Assembly (NCBI GenBank): GCA_018822845.1
Contig: JAHJJD010000049.1
Coordinates: 33,998-97,997, forward strand
Reading direction: 5' to 3'
Length of the DNA: 64,000 nt
DNA from: Gammaproteobacteria bacterium
GTDB lineage: Bacteria > Pseudomonadota > Gammaproteobacteria > Thiotrichales > Thiotrichaceae
Part shown: one piece after another, positions 8,859 through 18,507 of the stretch
Position numbering within the stretch: the stretch's first letter is position 1
Layout of the letters: every line of letters starts with the position of its first letter
Notes under the pieces: generated by a model
What the model was told of the DNA's origin: nothing
What the model saw: only the letters and a program-made list of their open reading frames with translations
The model's database searches: none
Translations under genes and position numbers: made by a program

Positions 8859-11318
8859 ATGGCGATCAAGAAATCTGAACTGTATTCCTCCCTGTGGGCT
8901 TCCTGCGACGAACTGCGTGGCGGCATGGACGCCAGCCAGTACAAGGATTACGTCCTGTTCATGCTGTTCATCAAATACATCTCGGACAAATACGCCAATT
9001 CCGATGACTTCGCCACGCCCGTGAGCATTCCCCAAGGTGGTAGCTTCGCCGACATGGTGAAGATGAAAGGCAGCATCGGCATTGGCGACAAGATCAACAA
9101 ACAGGTGATCCAGCCGCTGGTTGAGGCCAATGCCCGCCTTGCCCGCACCGACTTCCCCGATTTCAACGACCCGAACAAGCTGGGGGAAGGCAAGGCGATG
9201 GTGGAACGCCTCACCAACCTGATCAGCATTTTCCAGAAGCCGGAGCTGGATTTCTCCAAAAACCGCGCCGACCACGACGACATTCTCGGTGATGCCTACG
9301 AGTACCTGATGCGCCACTTTGCGCAGGATAGTGGTAAGAGCAAGGGGCAATTCTATACGCCGTCGGAAGTCAGCCGCATCATTGCCAAAGTCATCGGCAT
9401 TTCACCGCACAATGCGCTGGCGAACACCACGGCTTATGATCCGACTTGCGGTTCCGGCTCACTGCTGCTGAAAGTCGCGGCGGAAGCGGGCAAACGCATT
9501 ACGCTGGAAGGTCAGGAAAAAGACGTAACCACCGCCGGTCTGGCGCGGATGAACATGATCCTGCACGATTTCCCGACCGCCAACATCCTCAACGGCAATA
9601 CGTTGGCCGCACCCAAGTTCAGGGATGGCGAACGGCTCAAGACCTATGATTACGTGGTCGCCAATCCACCGTTTTCCGACAAGAGCTGGAGTACCGGGCT
9701 GACACCCGGCAATGACCCGTTCCAGCGCTTTGAATGGGGTGAGCCGCCTGCCAAACAGGGCGATTACGCCTACCTGCTGCATATCATCCGTTCGATGAAA
9801 AGCAGCGGCAAAGCGGCCTGCATCCTGCCGCACGGTGTGTTGTTCCGGGGCAATGCCGAGGCGGTGATCCGCAAAAAGCTGGTCGAATCCGGCTACCTGA
9901 AAGGGGTTATCGGCCTGCCTGCCAACCTGTTTTACGGCACGGGCATCCCCGCCTGCATTCTGGTGCTGGACAAGGAAAATGCCACCGCCCGCAAAGGCAT
10001 TTTCATGCTGGATGCCGCCAAAGGCTTTATCAAGGATGGCAACAAAAACCGCCTACGCGAACAAGACATCCACCGCATCGTCGACACCTTTACCAAGCAA
10101 ACCGACACGCCCCGCTATGCCCGCATGGTGGCACATGACGAAATCAGCGACCCGAAAAACGCTTACAACCTCAACCTGCCGCGCTACATCGACAGCACCG
10201 AGCCGGAAGATACCCAAGACATCACCGCCCACCTGCGCGGCGGCATTCCTGAGCCAGACATCAACGCACTGGCTGCCTATTGGCAAGTGCTGCCGACACT
10301 GCGGGCGGCCTTGTTCACCCCGACAGCGCAAGCAGGCTATGCCAAGCTGACCTTGCCAATTGCGCAAGTCAAACCCTTCATCTTGAACCATGCCGAGTTC
10401 ACCGCCTTCAAAACCACGGTGACACGCAGCTTTGACGCATGGCGGGTAGACAACACCCCGCACTTGCAAGCCTTTGGCAAAGACGCACACCCCAAAGCCC
10501 TGATCGACACGCTCGCCGAAGCTTTGTTGAATGCCTTTAAAGCCGCGCCCTTGCTGGATGCTTACGACGTGTACCAACACCTGATGGATTACTGGGCAGA
10601 AACCATGCAGGACGATGCCTACCTGATTGCTGCCGATGGCTGGGTAGCCACCCCGCAACGCATCATCGACACCGACAAAAAAGGCAAAACCAAAGACAAA
10701 GGTTGGGCGTGTGACCTCATTCCCAAGCCGTATATCGTGGCGCGTTACTTTGCCGCGCAACAAACCGCATTGGAAGCCTTGCAAACCCAACTGGAAAGCG
10801 TCACCGCGAACTTAAGCGAGTTGGAAGAAGAACACAGCGGCGAAGATGCTGCATTTTCCGGCTTCGAGAAAATCAACGCCGCCGCCATCAAAGACCGCCT
10901 CAAAGAGTTAAAAGCCGAACAAGGCGACTGGAAAGCGGCGGAAGAAGCCGTGCTGAACCAATGGCTAAAACTGAGCGGGCAAGAAGCCACCCTGAAAAAA
11001 TCCATCAAGGAAGCCGATGCCGCGCTGGATAAACTCGCTTATGAGAAATACCCCGCCCTGAGCGTGGCGGAAATCCAGACCTTGGTGATAGATGACAAAT
11101 GGATGGCAGCCCTGACCATCACCGTGCAAGGCGAACTCGATCGCGTCTCGCAAACCCTCACCACCCGCATCCGCGAACTTGCGGAACGCTACGCCACGCC
11201 GTTACCGCAATTGGTGGAAGAGGTCGCGGGGTTGGCAGCGCGGGTCGATGCGCATTTGAAAAAGATGGGGGTTGACCATAATCCCAATCCCACCAATCCC
11301 CGTAGGGGCAATTCATGA
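8859..11318 (+). CDS. hsdM: Type I restriction-modification system, methyltransferase subunit HsdM
   Basis: N6-adenine methyltransferase subunit (819 aa). An N-terminal helical HsdM domain (~5-150) is followed by the SAM-binding motif DPTCGSGSLL (~195-204) and the catalytic NPPF (269-272). A long C-terminal extension beyond ~550 is rich in charged helical, coiled-coil-like sequence, making it longer than EcoKI-type HsdM. The last residues (PTNPRRGNS) are encoded by palindromic repeat B copy 1, whose TCATGA centre provides the stop codon. It is the first gene of the restriction island, divergent from apbC; the 8649-8858 gap holds nothing else recognisable. With HsdS it makes the modification enzyme, with HsdR the nuclease. 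Confidence 0.95.
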   Translation: MAIKKSELYSSLWASCDELRGGMDASQYKDYVLFMLFIKYISDKYANSDDFATPVSIPQGGSFADMVKMKGSIGIGDKINKQVIQPLVEANARLARTDFPDFNDPNKLGEGKAMVERLTNLISIFQKPELDFSKNRADHDDILGDAYEYLMRHFAQDSGKSKGQFYTPSEVSRIIAKVIGISPHNALANTTAYDPTCGSGSLLLKVAAEAGKRITLEGQEKDVTTAGLARMNMILHDFPTANILNGNTLAAPKFRDGERLKTYDYVVANPPFSDKSWSTGLTPGNDPFQRFEWGEPPAKQGDYAYLLHIIRSMKSSGKAACILPHGVLFRGNAEAVIRKKLVESGYLKGVIGLPANLFYGTGIPACILVLDKENATARKGIFMLDAAKGFIKDGNKNRLREQDIHRIVDTFTKQTDTPRYARMVAHDEISDPKNAYNLNLPRYIDSTEPEDTQDITAHLRGGIPEPDINALAAYWQVLPTLRAALFTPTAQAGYAKLTLPIAQVKPFILNHAEFTAFKTTVTRSFDAWRVDNTPHLQAFGKDAHPKALIDTLAEALLNAFKAAPLLDAYDVYQHLMDYWAETMQDDAYLIAADGWVATPQRIIDTDKKGKTKDKGWACDLIPKPYIVARYFAAQQTALEALQTQLESVTANLSELEEEHSGEDAAFSGFEKINAAAIKDRLKELKAEQGDWKAAEEAVLNQWLKLSGQEATLKKSIKEADAALDKLAYEKYPALSVAEIQTLVIDDKWMAALTITVQGELDRVSQTLTTRIRELAERYATPLPQLVEEVAGLAARVDAHLKKMGVDHNPNPTNPRRGNS

Positions 11319-11329
11319 ATTGCCCCTAC
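11302..11329. repeat. Palindromic repeat B copy 1 (hsdM stop / transposase start)
   Basis: Perfect 28-bp palindrome: GTAGGGGCAATTCA followed by its reverse complement, preceded by CCAATCCCC. The central TCATGA carries the hsdM stop (TGA 11316-11318) and the transposase ATG (11315). Confidence 0.93.
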
Positions 11330-11953
11330 AACATCGCTCTCAACACCAATGGCAACCACCGTTACAATCCCGATATTCACCATCGGAGAACAATTCGGCG
11401 GCGGGAATACGATTATTCACAACGGGGAGCGTATTTCATGACGATCTGCACTCGTGATCGTGAATGTTTATTTGGAGAGATTGTAAACGAGACCATGCAT
11501 ATGAATGAATATGGTCGGATCATTGCCGAGGAGTGGGCAGCGTTAACTGAAGTACAGGATGCAATTGAAATAGGGGAGTTTGTCGTGATGCCCAATCATT
11601 TTCATGGCATCATCATTTTCACCGTCGATATTGATGATATTGACCATGTTGACCATACCGTAGGGGCAATTCATGAATTGCCCCTACAAGAACAACGTAG
11701 AAAGATGGCATTACCCAAGGTCATTGGACGGTTTAAAATGCGCTCTGCCAAACGTATCAATCTATGTCGCAACACAAGCGGCATACCTGTTTGGCAACGC
11801 AATTATTACGAACATATCATTCGTGACCAAGCAGACTACACACGCATTGCCGAATACATTACCGACAATCCACGCCGCTGGGTGAATGATTCATTGCATC
11901 CCGATAACGATAACATGTGTCCTCCCACCAATCCCCGTAGGGGCAATTCATGA
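11315..11953 (+). CDS. REP-associated tyrosine (Y1) transposase, RAYT
   Basis: Single-strand DNA transposase of the IS200/IS605-related RAYT group (212 aa). Family signatures are in order: NPDIHHRR, REYDYSQRGAYFMTICT, MPNHFHGIIIF with the HUH metal-binding pair H95/H97, IGRFK, VWQRNYYEHIIR, and the catalytic Tyr181 in EYITDNPRRW. RAYTs process REP palindromes. This gene is flanked and punctuated by four identical palindromes: one supplies its ATG, one is translated in frame between HFH and the GRFK helix (residues ~116-125), and one encodes its last residues PRRGNS and stop. It sits between hsdM and hsdS. It looks intact, though the internal palindrome could affect activity. Confidence 0.9.
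   Translation: MNCPYNIALNTNGNHRYNPDIHHRRTIRRREYDYSQRGAYFMTICTRDRECLFGEIVNETMHMNEYGRIIAEEWAALTEVQDAIEIGEFVVMPNHFHGIIIFTVDIDDIDHVDHTVGAIHELPLQEQRRKMALPKVIGRFKMRSAKRINLCRNTSGIPVWQRNYYEHIIRDQADYTRIAEYITDNPRRWVNDSLHPDNDNMCPPTNPRRGNS
11660..11687. repeat. Palindromic repeat B copy 2 (inside the transposase)
   Basis: Same 28-bp palindrome as copy 1, translated in frame as VGAIHELPLQ within the variable linker of the RAYT protein. Confidence 0.92.
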
Positions 11954-11964
11954 ATTGCCCCTAC
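11937..11964. repeat. Palindromic repeat B copy 3 (transposase stop)
   Basis: Same palindrome and same CCAATCCCC lead-in as copy 1. It encodes the last residues and TGA of the transposase, so HsdM and the transposase end in the same peptide. Confidence 0.92.
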
Positions 11965-12054
11965 AACACCACGCAGACCACCCACAACGGAAACATGCGT
12001 AATCATCCCCACAACCCCATCCGCAACGGTGATATGTGTAATCTCCCCATCCCC

Positions 12055-12082
12055 GTAGGGGCAATTCATGAATTGCCCCTAC
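12055..12082. repeat. Palindromic repeat B copy 4 (upstream of hsdS)
   Basis: Same 28-bp palindrome, lying in the untranslated leader of hsdS about 30 bp before its ribosome-binding site. The 11965-12113 gap otherwise holds only repeat-like C-rich sequence. A half copy (GTAGGGGCGAATAC) also lies at 15351-15364 upstream of hsdR. Confidence 0.9.
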
Positions 12083-12113
12083 AACACCACCATCACCGAA
12101 AGGGAGGCAAAGC

Positions 12114-13277
12114 ATGGAACTGAAAGTAGGCTACAAACAAACCGAAATCGGCATAATCCCCGAAGATTGGGAAGTCAAATCTATTGAGGAAATCACAACT
12201 CGTATTGGCGATGGATTACATGGCACGCCATTATATTCATCTAACGGCGAGTACTTCTTTATTAATGGCAATAATATTTATGAAGGAAAAATCGTTGTTA
12301 CTGATGACACAAAGCTAGTTAGTCATGCAGAGTTTATTAAACATCGTAAACCCATCAATGAAACGACAATATTGATGTCAATCAATGGGACAATTGGTAA
12401 TTTAGGCTTTTTTAATAATGAAGCATTAGTACTTGGAAAAAGTGCAGCATATTTAAATATTAATCAAAATATATCTAAAAATCTTATTTATTACTCACTT
12501 CAGACCCATAGTACTAAACAGCAATTTCTTGATGGATTGACCGGATCAACAATAGGTAATCTCGGTTTAACAACAATTCGCCAAACACAAATTCCTCTAC
12601 CACCAACAAGAATCGAACAAACCGCCATCGCCTCCGCCCTCTCCGACATGGATGCCCTGCTGGACGGTCTTGACCGCCTCATCACCAAAAAGCGCAACCT
12701 CAAACAAGCCGCCATGCAGCAGCTTCTCACGGGCAAAACTCGGTTAGCGGGGTTTGAGGGGGAGTGGGAGGTGAAGCGGTTGGGGGACTTGCTGACTATC
12801 TGTCATGGGAAAAGCCAGAAAGATGTTGAAACTATTGATGGTACTTACCCAATACTAGCTACTGGTGGGCAAATAGGTACAGCTTCACGCGCTCTTTATG
12901 ATCAGCCATCGGTACTAATTGGACGCAAAGGCACAATTAATCAGCCTCAATATATGGATACACCATTTTGGACGGTAGATACTCTTTTCTATTCAATTTT
13001 GAAGAATAATAACAATGCAAAGTTTCTTTACTACCGCTTCTGTTTAATTGATTGGATGCAGTTCAATGAAGCATCTGGTGTTCCAAGTCTCAACGCTAGA
13101 ACGATTGAAAGCATAACCATTAAAACACCATTACCTGAAGAGCAAGAAGCGATTGCGGCGGTGCTTGCGGATATGGATGCGGAGATTGCGGCGTTGGAGC
13201 AGCGGCGCACGAAGACACGGGACATTAAGCAGGGGATGATGCAGGAGTTGCTGACGGGGAGGACGCGGCTGGTATGA
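12114..13277 (+). CDS. hsdS: Type I restriction-modification system, specificity subunit HsdS
   Basis: DNA-recognition subunit (387 aa) with two target-recognition domains, each followed by a conserved helical spacer. The first domain begins after EIGIIPEDWEV and ends near KKRNLKQAAMQQLLTGKTRL; the second begins EGEWEVKRLGDL and ends near TRDIKQGMMQELLTGRTRL. The near-identical helix ends show the usual internal duplication. A strong site, AGGGAGG at 12101-12107, precedes ATG 12114. The target-recognition parts (about 12180-12600 and 12800-13130) are clearly AT-rich compared with the GC-rich helices, as expected for horizontally exchanged recognition cassettes. It overlaps the next gene by ATGA. 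Confidence 0.95.
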   Translation: MELKVGYKQTEIGIIPEDWEVKSIEEITTRIGDGLHGTPLYSSNGEYFFINGNNIYEGKIVVTDDTKLVSHAEFIKHRKPINETTILMSINGTIGNLGFFNNEALVLGKSAAYLNINQNISKNLIYYSLQTHSTKQQFLDGLTGSTIGNLGLTTIRQTQIPLPPTRIEQTAIASALSDMDALLDGLDRLITKKRNLKQAAMQQLLTGKTRLAGFEGEWEVKRLGDLLTICHGKSQKDVETIDGTYPILATGGQIGTASRALYDQPSVLIGRKGTINQPQYMDTPFWTVDTLFYSILKNNNNAKFLYYRFCLIDWMQFNEASGVPSLNARTIESITIKTPLPEEQEAIAAVLADMDAEIAALEQRRTKTRDIKQGMMQELLTGRTRLV

Positions 13278-13978
13278 ATACACCACAACCTAATGGCTAC
13301 CAAACATGGTTGACCGATGATCCTGAATTTGTGCAGCAGCCTGCTGCACGATTGCCGTGGTTTCATATTTGCACGGTCATGGACAGGTTGCCCATCGCCA
13401 GCATGATCCCGGACGATGTGGAACGTGAATTACGCTCGCTCGACGAACTGGGGCGGGTGATTCTGATGCTTGCCCACCGTCTGGGTGAAATCAGCAATGA
13501 GGACATCCAGCACTACCGGCGCGAACACCCCCGCGACATTGGCGTGCGCCTCAAACAACTGGTAACGGCAAACTGGCTGGAGAAAGCCGGGCATGGGCGC
13601 GGAACCCGTTACCGTTTGCCCGTGCGGGTACAGGTGGATGGTGCATCCCCCGCCAACTCCGAACATTTGAGTGAAGACTCCGAACATTTAGGCAAAAGCT
13701 CCGAACATTTCGAGACTGAACAAGAATTGGCGTTGTTACAGATTGCAGAAAATGTGCGGAACAAACGCAAGGTTTCCAAACCCCTGATGGAAGCAACTAT
13801 CCTCACCCTTTGTGCAGCGGATTGGCTGTCGCTGAAAATGTTGGCACATCTACTAAACCGCACCCCTGATTCCCTAAGAAACCACTACATTACGCCTATG
13901 TTGAGTGATGGTCGTTTGCAGGCACGGATGCCCGATAAACCTAATCATCCCAATCAGGCTTACAGGAAGGGGATATGA
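13274..13978 (+). CDS. Winged-helix protein resembling the C-terminus of AlbA_2/AAA_4 proteins
   Basis: Protein of 234 aa of unknown function. The middle (ELGRVILMLAHRLGEISNED to GRGTRYRLP) has the layout of a winged-helix segment. Next comes a linker with three SEH repeats (SEHLSEDSEHLGKSSEHF). The last ~70 residues (ILTLC, LLNRTPDSLRNHYITPML, PNHPNQAYRKG) resemble, from memory, the tail of large RecG-like AlbA_2/AAA_4 ATP-binding proteins. The AlbA_2 domain itself is absent, so it is either a stand-alone accessory factor or the surviving end of a larger gene. ATGA overlaps on both sides tie it into the hsd operon, and a GGAAGGGG site follows for the next gene. Confidence 0.6.
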   Translation: MNTPQPNGYQTWLTDDPEFVQQPAARLPWFHICTVMDRLPIASMIPDDVERELRSLDELGRVILMLAHRLGEISNEDIQHYRREHPRDIGVRLKQLVTANWLEKAGHGRGTRYRLPVRVQVDGASPANSEHLSEDSEHLGKSSEHFETEQELALLQIAENVRNKRKVSKPLMEATILTLCAADWLSLKMLAHLLNRTPDSLRNHYITPMLSDGRLQARMPDKPNHPNQAYRKGI

Positions 13979-15327
13979 ACGAACACCAAACCATCGAGTG
14001 GAAAGAAGTCTGGCGCGATGAATACCTGAAATGGATTTGCGGCTTTGCCAATGCGCAAGGCGGCACGCTGATTATCGGCAAGGATGACAACGGCAACACC
14101 ACGGGGCTACCCAACGCCCGCAAATTGCTGGAAGACATCCCCAATAAAGTGCGCGACATCCTCGGCATCGTCGTTGACGTAAACCTGCACACCGAAAACC
14201 AGCGCGATTATCTCGCCATCGTGGTCGAAGCCCATCCCTACCCGGTGAGTTACAAAGGCGAATACCACTACCGCAGCGGCAGCACCAAACAGGAACTCAA
14301 AGGCGCGGCACTCGACGCTTTCCTGCTGAAAAAGCACGGTGTGCGTTGGGATGCAGTTCCCGTCCCCAATATCAGCCTCAAGGATTGCAGCCCGACCGCC
14401 TTCCAGCTTTTCCGCACCAAAGCCACCAAAAGCGGGCGCATGAGCGACGACGTGCTACACGACAACAATGAATCGCTGCTGGAAAACCTGCAACTGCACG
14501 ACGGGCGTTACCTCAAACGCGCCACCACCCTGCTGTTTTACGACAAGCCCGAAAAATACGTTTCCGGCGCAACCATCAAGCTTGGCTTTTTCATCACTGA
14601 CGACGAATTGCGCTTTCAGGACGAAATCCACGGCAACCTGTTCCAGCAAGTCGATCAAACACTGGATACACTGTTTACCAAATACCTGAAAGCCCACATC
14701 AGCTACGAAGGCATCCAGCGGGTCGAACGCTTCCTGTTCCCGCCGCTTGCCCTGCGCGAAGCCCTGCTCAATGCCGTGGTACACAAGGACTACAGCAGCG
14801 GCATCCCCATCCAGATCAGCGTCTACGAAGACCGGATTGTGTTCTGGAATTACGGACAACTCCCCGAACACTGGACGCTCGAACGCCTGCTGGGCAAACA
14901 TCCTTCCAACCCATTCAACCCACTGATTGCCAATACCTTCTTCCGCTGTGGCTATATTGAGTCATGGGGTCGTGGTATCGAAAAGATCAACCGCGAATGC
15001 GAAAAGTGGGGCATCCCACCGCCTGAATACGATTACGGTATGTCGGGGCTGATGCTGACGTTTCGTGCCAACCCCGCACAATTGGCGGAATCACTGGGAA
15101 AAATGTCGGTAAAAACGTCGGTAGAAACACCCAAAATGCCGGTAAAAACGCCCGAGCAAATACTGATAATCCTGGCGGAAGACTCCAGCCTGACACTGGC
15201 TGAAGTGGCTGAAAGGATTGGCAAAACCTTGCGTACCGTAGAGCGTGCAGCCACTAAACTGGTGAAAGCGGGGCGTTTGCGTTATGTAGGCCCGAAAAAA
15301 GGTGGTCATTGGGAGGTCATCGAATGA
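13975..15327 (+). CDS. AlbA_2 (Schlafen-type, AAA_4) putative nucleic-acid-binding ATPase/regulator
   Basis: Protein of 450 aa. The N-terminus has the AlbA_2 signature (TIEWKEVWRDEYLKWICGFA, then NAQGGTLIIGKDDNG). A conserved central part follows (FPPLALREALLNAVVHKDYS, IVFWNYGQLP, SWGRGIEKINREC) that is shared with the RecG-like ATP-binding family and resembles a GHKL-like fold. A C-terminal winged helix (LTLAEVAERIGKTLRTVERA) ends the protein. Such proteins are often encoded within type I restriction loci, where their role is unproven; control of restriction or a second layer of defence is possible. It overlaps the preceding gene by ATGA. A half copy of palindrome B lies between its stop and hsdR. 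Confidence 0.8.
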   Translation: MNEHQTIEWKEVWRDEYLKWICGFANAQGGTLIIGKDDNGNTTGLPNARKLLEDIPNKVRDILGIVVDVNLHTENQRDYLAIVVEAHPYPVSYKGEYHYRSGSTKQELKGAALDAFLLKKHGVRWDAVPVPNISLKDCSPTAFQLFRTKATKSGRMSDDVLHDNNESLLENLQLHDGRYLKRATTLLFYDKPEKYVSGATIKLGFFITDDELRFQDEIHGNLFQQVDQTLDTLFTKYLKAHISYEGIQRVERFLFPPLALREALLNAVVHKDYSSGIPIQISVYEDRIVFWNYGQLPEHWTLERLLGKHPSNPFNPLIANTFFRCGYIESWGRGIEKINRECEKWGIPPPEYDYGMSGLMLTFRANPAQLAESLGKMSVKTSVETPKMPVKTPEQILIILAEDSSLTLAEVAERIGKTLRTVERAATKLVKAGRLRYVGPKKGGHWEVIE

Positions 15328-15381
15328 CCACAAACCTCCCAACCACCGCCGTAGGGGCGAATACCAACCAAGGATTTGCCA

Positions 15382-18300
15382 ATGCCTGACCAAACCCGCC
15401 CGGAACGCCACACCCAAAACCGAGTAGTCCAACTGTTCACCGACCAGAACCACCCTGACTGGCTGGGCTACCGCTACCTCGGCGACTGGCACAAACGCAC
15501 CAACAACCGCCCTCTTGAAGCGGAATTGTTACAGGCCAACCTGAAACAACGCGGCTATTCCGATGCTCACATTGCCGCCGCCCTGACCAAACTGGAAACC
15601 GCCGCCGATACCACCGGCATCACGCTCTATCAGGCCAACCTGCGCATCTACCAGTTGCTACGCTACGGCATCCCGCTACAAATAGCTGTCGGGCAAGCCC
15701 ATGAAACCGTCCACCTGATCGACTGGGACACACCCAAAAACAATGATTTCGCCCTCGCTGAAGAAGTCACCCTCAAAGGTGGCGCAGAACGCCGCCCCGA
15801 TATAGTCCTCTACCTCAACGGCATCGCCATCGCCGTGATTGAGCTGAAACGCGGCTCGGTTGAAGTCACCGACGCCATCCGCCAGCTTGTCAGCAATCAG
15901 GAAAAGATTTTCAACGAAGGCTTTTTCAGCACCGTGCAATTCGTGTTCGCTGGTAACGACTCACAAGGTTTGTACTACGGCACAACCGGCACAGCAGAAA
16001 CGTATTTCCTGGCATGGAAAGACGAAACCGGCAGCATCAACGCCCCCGCCTCCGGTGAATTGCTGGACAAACCGTTGGCGCAACTGTGCCACCCCGTCCG
16101 CCTGCTTGACCTGATGCGTAACTTCATCATCTTTGACGGAGGCATCAAGAAAGTCCCGCGCCCGCACCAGTTTTTCGGCATCAAGGCCGCACAGGAACGC
16201 ATCCGCCAACGTGAAGGCGGCTACATCTGGCACACGCAAGGCAGCGGCAAGAGCATCCTGATGGTACTGCTGGCGAAATGGATCATGGAACACGACCCCG
16301 ACGCCCGCATCCTGGTCATCACCGACCGCGACGAACTCGACAAGCAGATCGAAGGCGTGATGCGCAATGCGGGTGTCATCGGCGAGGAAGCAGCCTCCCC
16401 ACGCATTACTTCCCGCGCCCAGTTCCTTGAAAAACTGACTTCTACCACCCCGCGCCTGCTGTGCGCCCTGATCCACAAATTCGAGCCAGACCTCAAGGGC
16501 GCAGTACCGCGCATCCATGGGCGCTTTTACGTCTTCGTCGATGAATGTCATCGCACCCAGGGCGGCGACATGAACCAGCAAATGAAACAGCGCTGGCTGA
16601 AAGACGCCATTTTCATCGGCTTCACTGGCACGCCGTTGTTACGCAAGGAAAAGAAAACCACTGAGGCTGTCTTCGGTACGCCGATCCACAGCTACAAGTT
16701 CCATCAGGCCGTCGCCGACAAGGTAGTGCTGGATTTGAAGTACGAAGCCCGTGACGTACCGCAACGCCTGACCACGCAAAAAGCCGTAGATCGCTGGTTT
16801 GATCAGGCCACCAGAAATCTCAACAACTTCCAGAAAGCCGTGTTGCGCAAACGCTGGGCGAACATGGAAAAGCTGATGAGCGCCAAGGAACGCAAGGAGC
16901 GCATCATCGCCAGCATTATTGAGGATTTCAGCCTCAAGACCCGCCTCAACAATGACCGGGGCACGGCGATTCTGGTGGCGGCCTCCATCTACGACGCCTG
17001 CCACTATTTCCGCCTGTTGCAGAACATGCCTTTTGGCAAGCATTGCGGCATCATCACCTCCTACGAACCCAATGCCAACGCGGTTTCCAAAGAGCCGAAA
17101 GACAGCGACGAACGCTATAAGTACGACACCTACCAACAGTATGTGCTAAAGGATTTTGCCAGCACCGACAAATACGAGACGGAAATCAAGCGTCGCTTCA
17201 TCCATGAGCCTGCCAACTGCAAACTGCTGATCGTGGTCAGCAAACTGCTGACGGGTTTCGATGCACCTTCCTGCACCTATATTTATCTGGATAACGAACT
17301 GCACGACCACAACCTGTTCCAGGCCATTTGCCGCACCAACCGTCTGGACGGCGACGACAAGGATTACGGTTACATCGTCGACTTCAAGGAACTGTTCGGC
17401 GACGTACAGGAAGCGATTGCCGTCTACAGCTCCGACGAACTGGAGCCGGACGAAAACGGCGGCACGGAGGGCAACAACGTCAAGCTCAAGGACTGGCTGC
17501 AAGAGGGCCGGAAACAACTGGATGCTGCCCGTGAAGCCCTGCAATACCTGTGCGAACCCGTAGCGCAACCGCGCCAACTGGAGCAATACCTGCACTATTT
17601 CTGCGGCAACGCCAGTAACCCCGAAGCCCTGAACGAAACCGAAGCGCTGCGCATCCCGTTCTACAAGGCGGTGGCAATGTTTATCCGCGCTTTCGCAGCC
17701 ATTTCCCAGCACCTTGCCGAGGCAGGCTACCCGGCGGGTGAAATTGCCCGCCTGAACAGCGAGGTCGGCTTCTTTAGCGAGATTCGCGCCGCCATCAAGC
17801 ATTATTCCGGCGAAGAGATGGATACCAAGCCCTATGAAGCGGACATGCGTCACCTCATCAACACCTACATCCAGGCTGACCCAGCTGATCCGCTGGGCGC
17901 AATCGACCAATACTCACTGGTGGAATTGATCGTCGAAACCGGCATCCACGACGCCATCGCCCGCAAGCTCAACGAAAAAGGCAAGCTGTCGAAGAATGCC
18001 GTCGCCGAGAGCATCATCAACAACATCCGCAAAACCATCATCCGCAACCAGCTCACTGACCCGCGTTTCTACGCACAGATGTCCAAACTGCTGGATGACC
18101 TGATCAAACAGCAGCGCGATGATGCGGCATCCTATGAGGAATTCCTCAAAAAAGCCGAAGACCTGATCAAGCAGCAGGCGCAAGGCCAGACCAGCGAGGC
18201 CATTCCCGCCGAATTGCAGGGCAAGCGCGAAGCCATTGTTATCTATAATAACCTGCCGGACATCCTCGCCAGCATTCAATCCGGGGACAAATCCAGCGAA

Positions 18301-18507
18301 ACTCCCCACCCGGAATACGGTAACACCCGTGCTACGCTGGCGCTGAAAATAGACCGCACCATGCGCGAACACGCCCCGGCAAGCTGGCGCGGCGACGAAG
18401 CGCGGGAAAGCCAGGTGCTGAACGCATTGTTCCGCGTCATGAACAAAAACCGTGAAGCCACCAGAGCGCTGTTCGACATCATCAAAAACATGCACGGCTA
18501 CGAATGA
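15382..18507 (+). CDS. hsdR: Type I restriction-modification system, restriction subunit HsdR
   Basis: Motor-nuclease subunit (1041 aa). The N-terminal PD-(D/E)xK nuclease is visible as RPDIVLYL (Asp140) followed by AVIELKRG (Glu154, Lys156). The SF2 translocase motor follows: Walker A TQGSGKS (~285-291), DECH (387-390), GFTGTPLL, then a second RecA fold with [20 protein letters not shown] and [12 protein letters not shown]-terminal helical region presumably contacts HsdM. ATG 15382 is chosen because AAGGA lies 7 bases upstream; the frame also has a TTG at 15376. All nuclease and motor motifs are intact, so the system looks functional. The stop overlaps the next gene by 4 bp. Confidence 0.95.
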   Translation: MPDQTRPERHTQNRVVQLFTDQNHPDWLGYRYLGDWHKRTNNRPLEAELLQANLKQRGYSDAHIAAALTKLETAADTTGITLYQANLRIYQLLRYGIPLQIAVGQAHETVHLIDWDTPKNNDFALAEEVTLKGGAERRPDIVLYLNGIAIAVIELKRGSVEVTDAIRQLVSNQEKIFNEGFFSTVQFVFAGNDSQGLYYGTTGTAETYFLAWKDETGSINAPASGELLDKPLAQLCHPVRLLDLMRNFIIFDGGIKKVPRPHQFFGIKAAQERIRQREGGYIWHTQGSGKSILMVLLAKWIMEHDPDARILVITDRDELDKQIEGVMRNAGVIGEEAASPRITSRAQFLEKLTSTTPRLLCALIHKFEPDLKGAVPRIHGRFYVFVDECHRTQGGDMNQQMKQRWLKDAIFIGFTGTPLLRKEKKTTEAVFGTPIHSYKFHQAVADKVVLDLKYEARDVPQRLTTQKAVDRWFDQATRNLNNFQKAVLRKRWANMEKLMSAKERKERIIASIIEDFSLKTRLNNDRGTAILVAASIYDACHYFRLLQNMPFGKHCGIITSYEPNANAVSKEPKDSDERYKYDTYQQYVLKDFASTDKYETEIKRRFIHEPANCKLLIVVSKLLTGFDAPSCTYIYLDNELHDHNLFQAICRTNRLDGDDKDYGYIVDFKELFGDVQEAIAVYSSDELEPDENGGTEGNNVKLKDWLQEGRKQLDAAREALQYLCEPVAQPRQLEQYLHYFCGNASNPEALNETEALRIPFYKAVAMFIRAFAAISQHLAEAGYPAGEIARLNSEVGFFSEIRAAIKHYSGEEMDTKPYEADMRHLINTYIQADPADPLGAIDQYSLVELIVETGIHDAIARKLNEKGKLSKNAVAESIINNIRKTIIRNQLTDPRFYAQMSKLLDDLIKQQRDDAASYEEFLKKAEDLIKQQAQGQTSEAIPAELQGKREAIVIYNNLPDILASIQSGDKSSETPHPEYGNTRATLALKIDRTMREHAPASWRGDEARESQVLNALFRVMNKNREATRALFDIIKNMHGYE

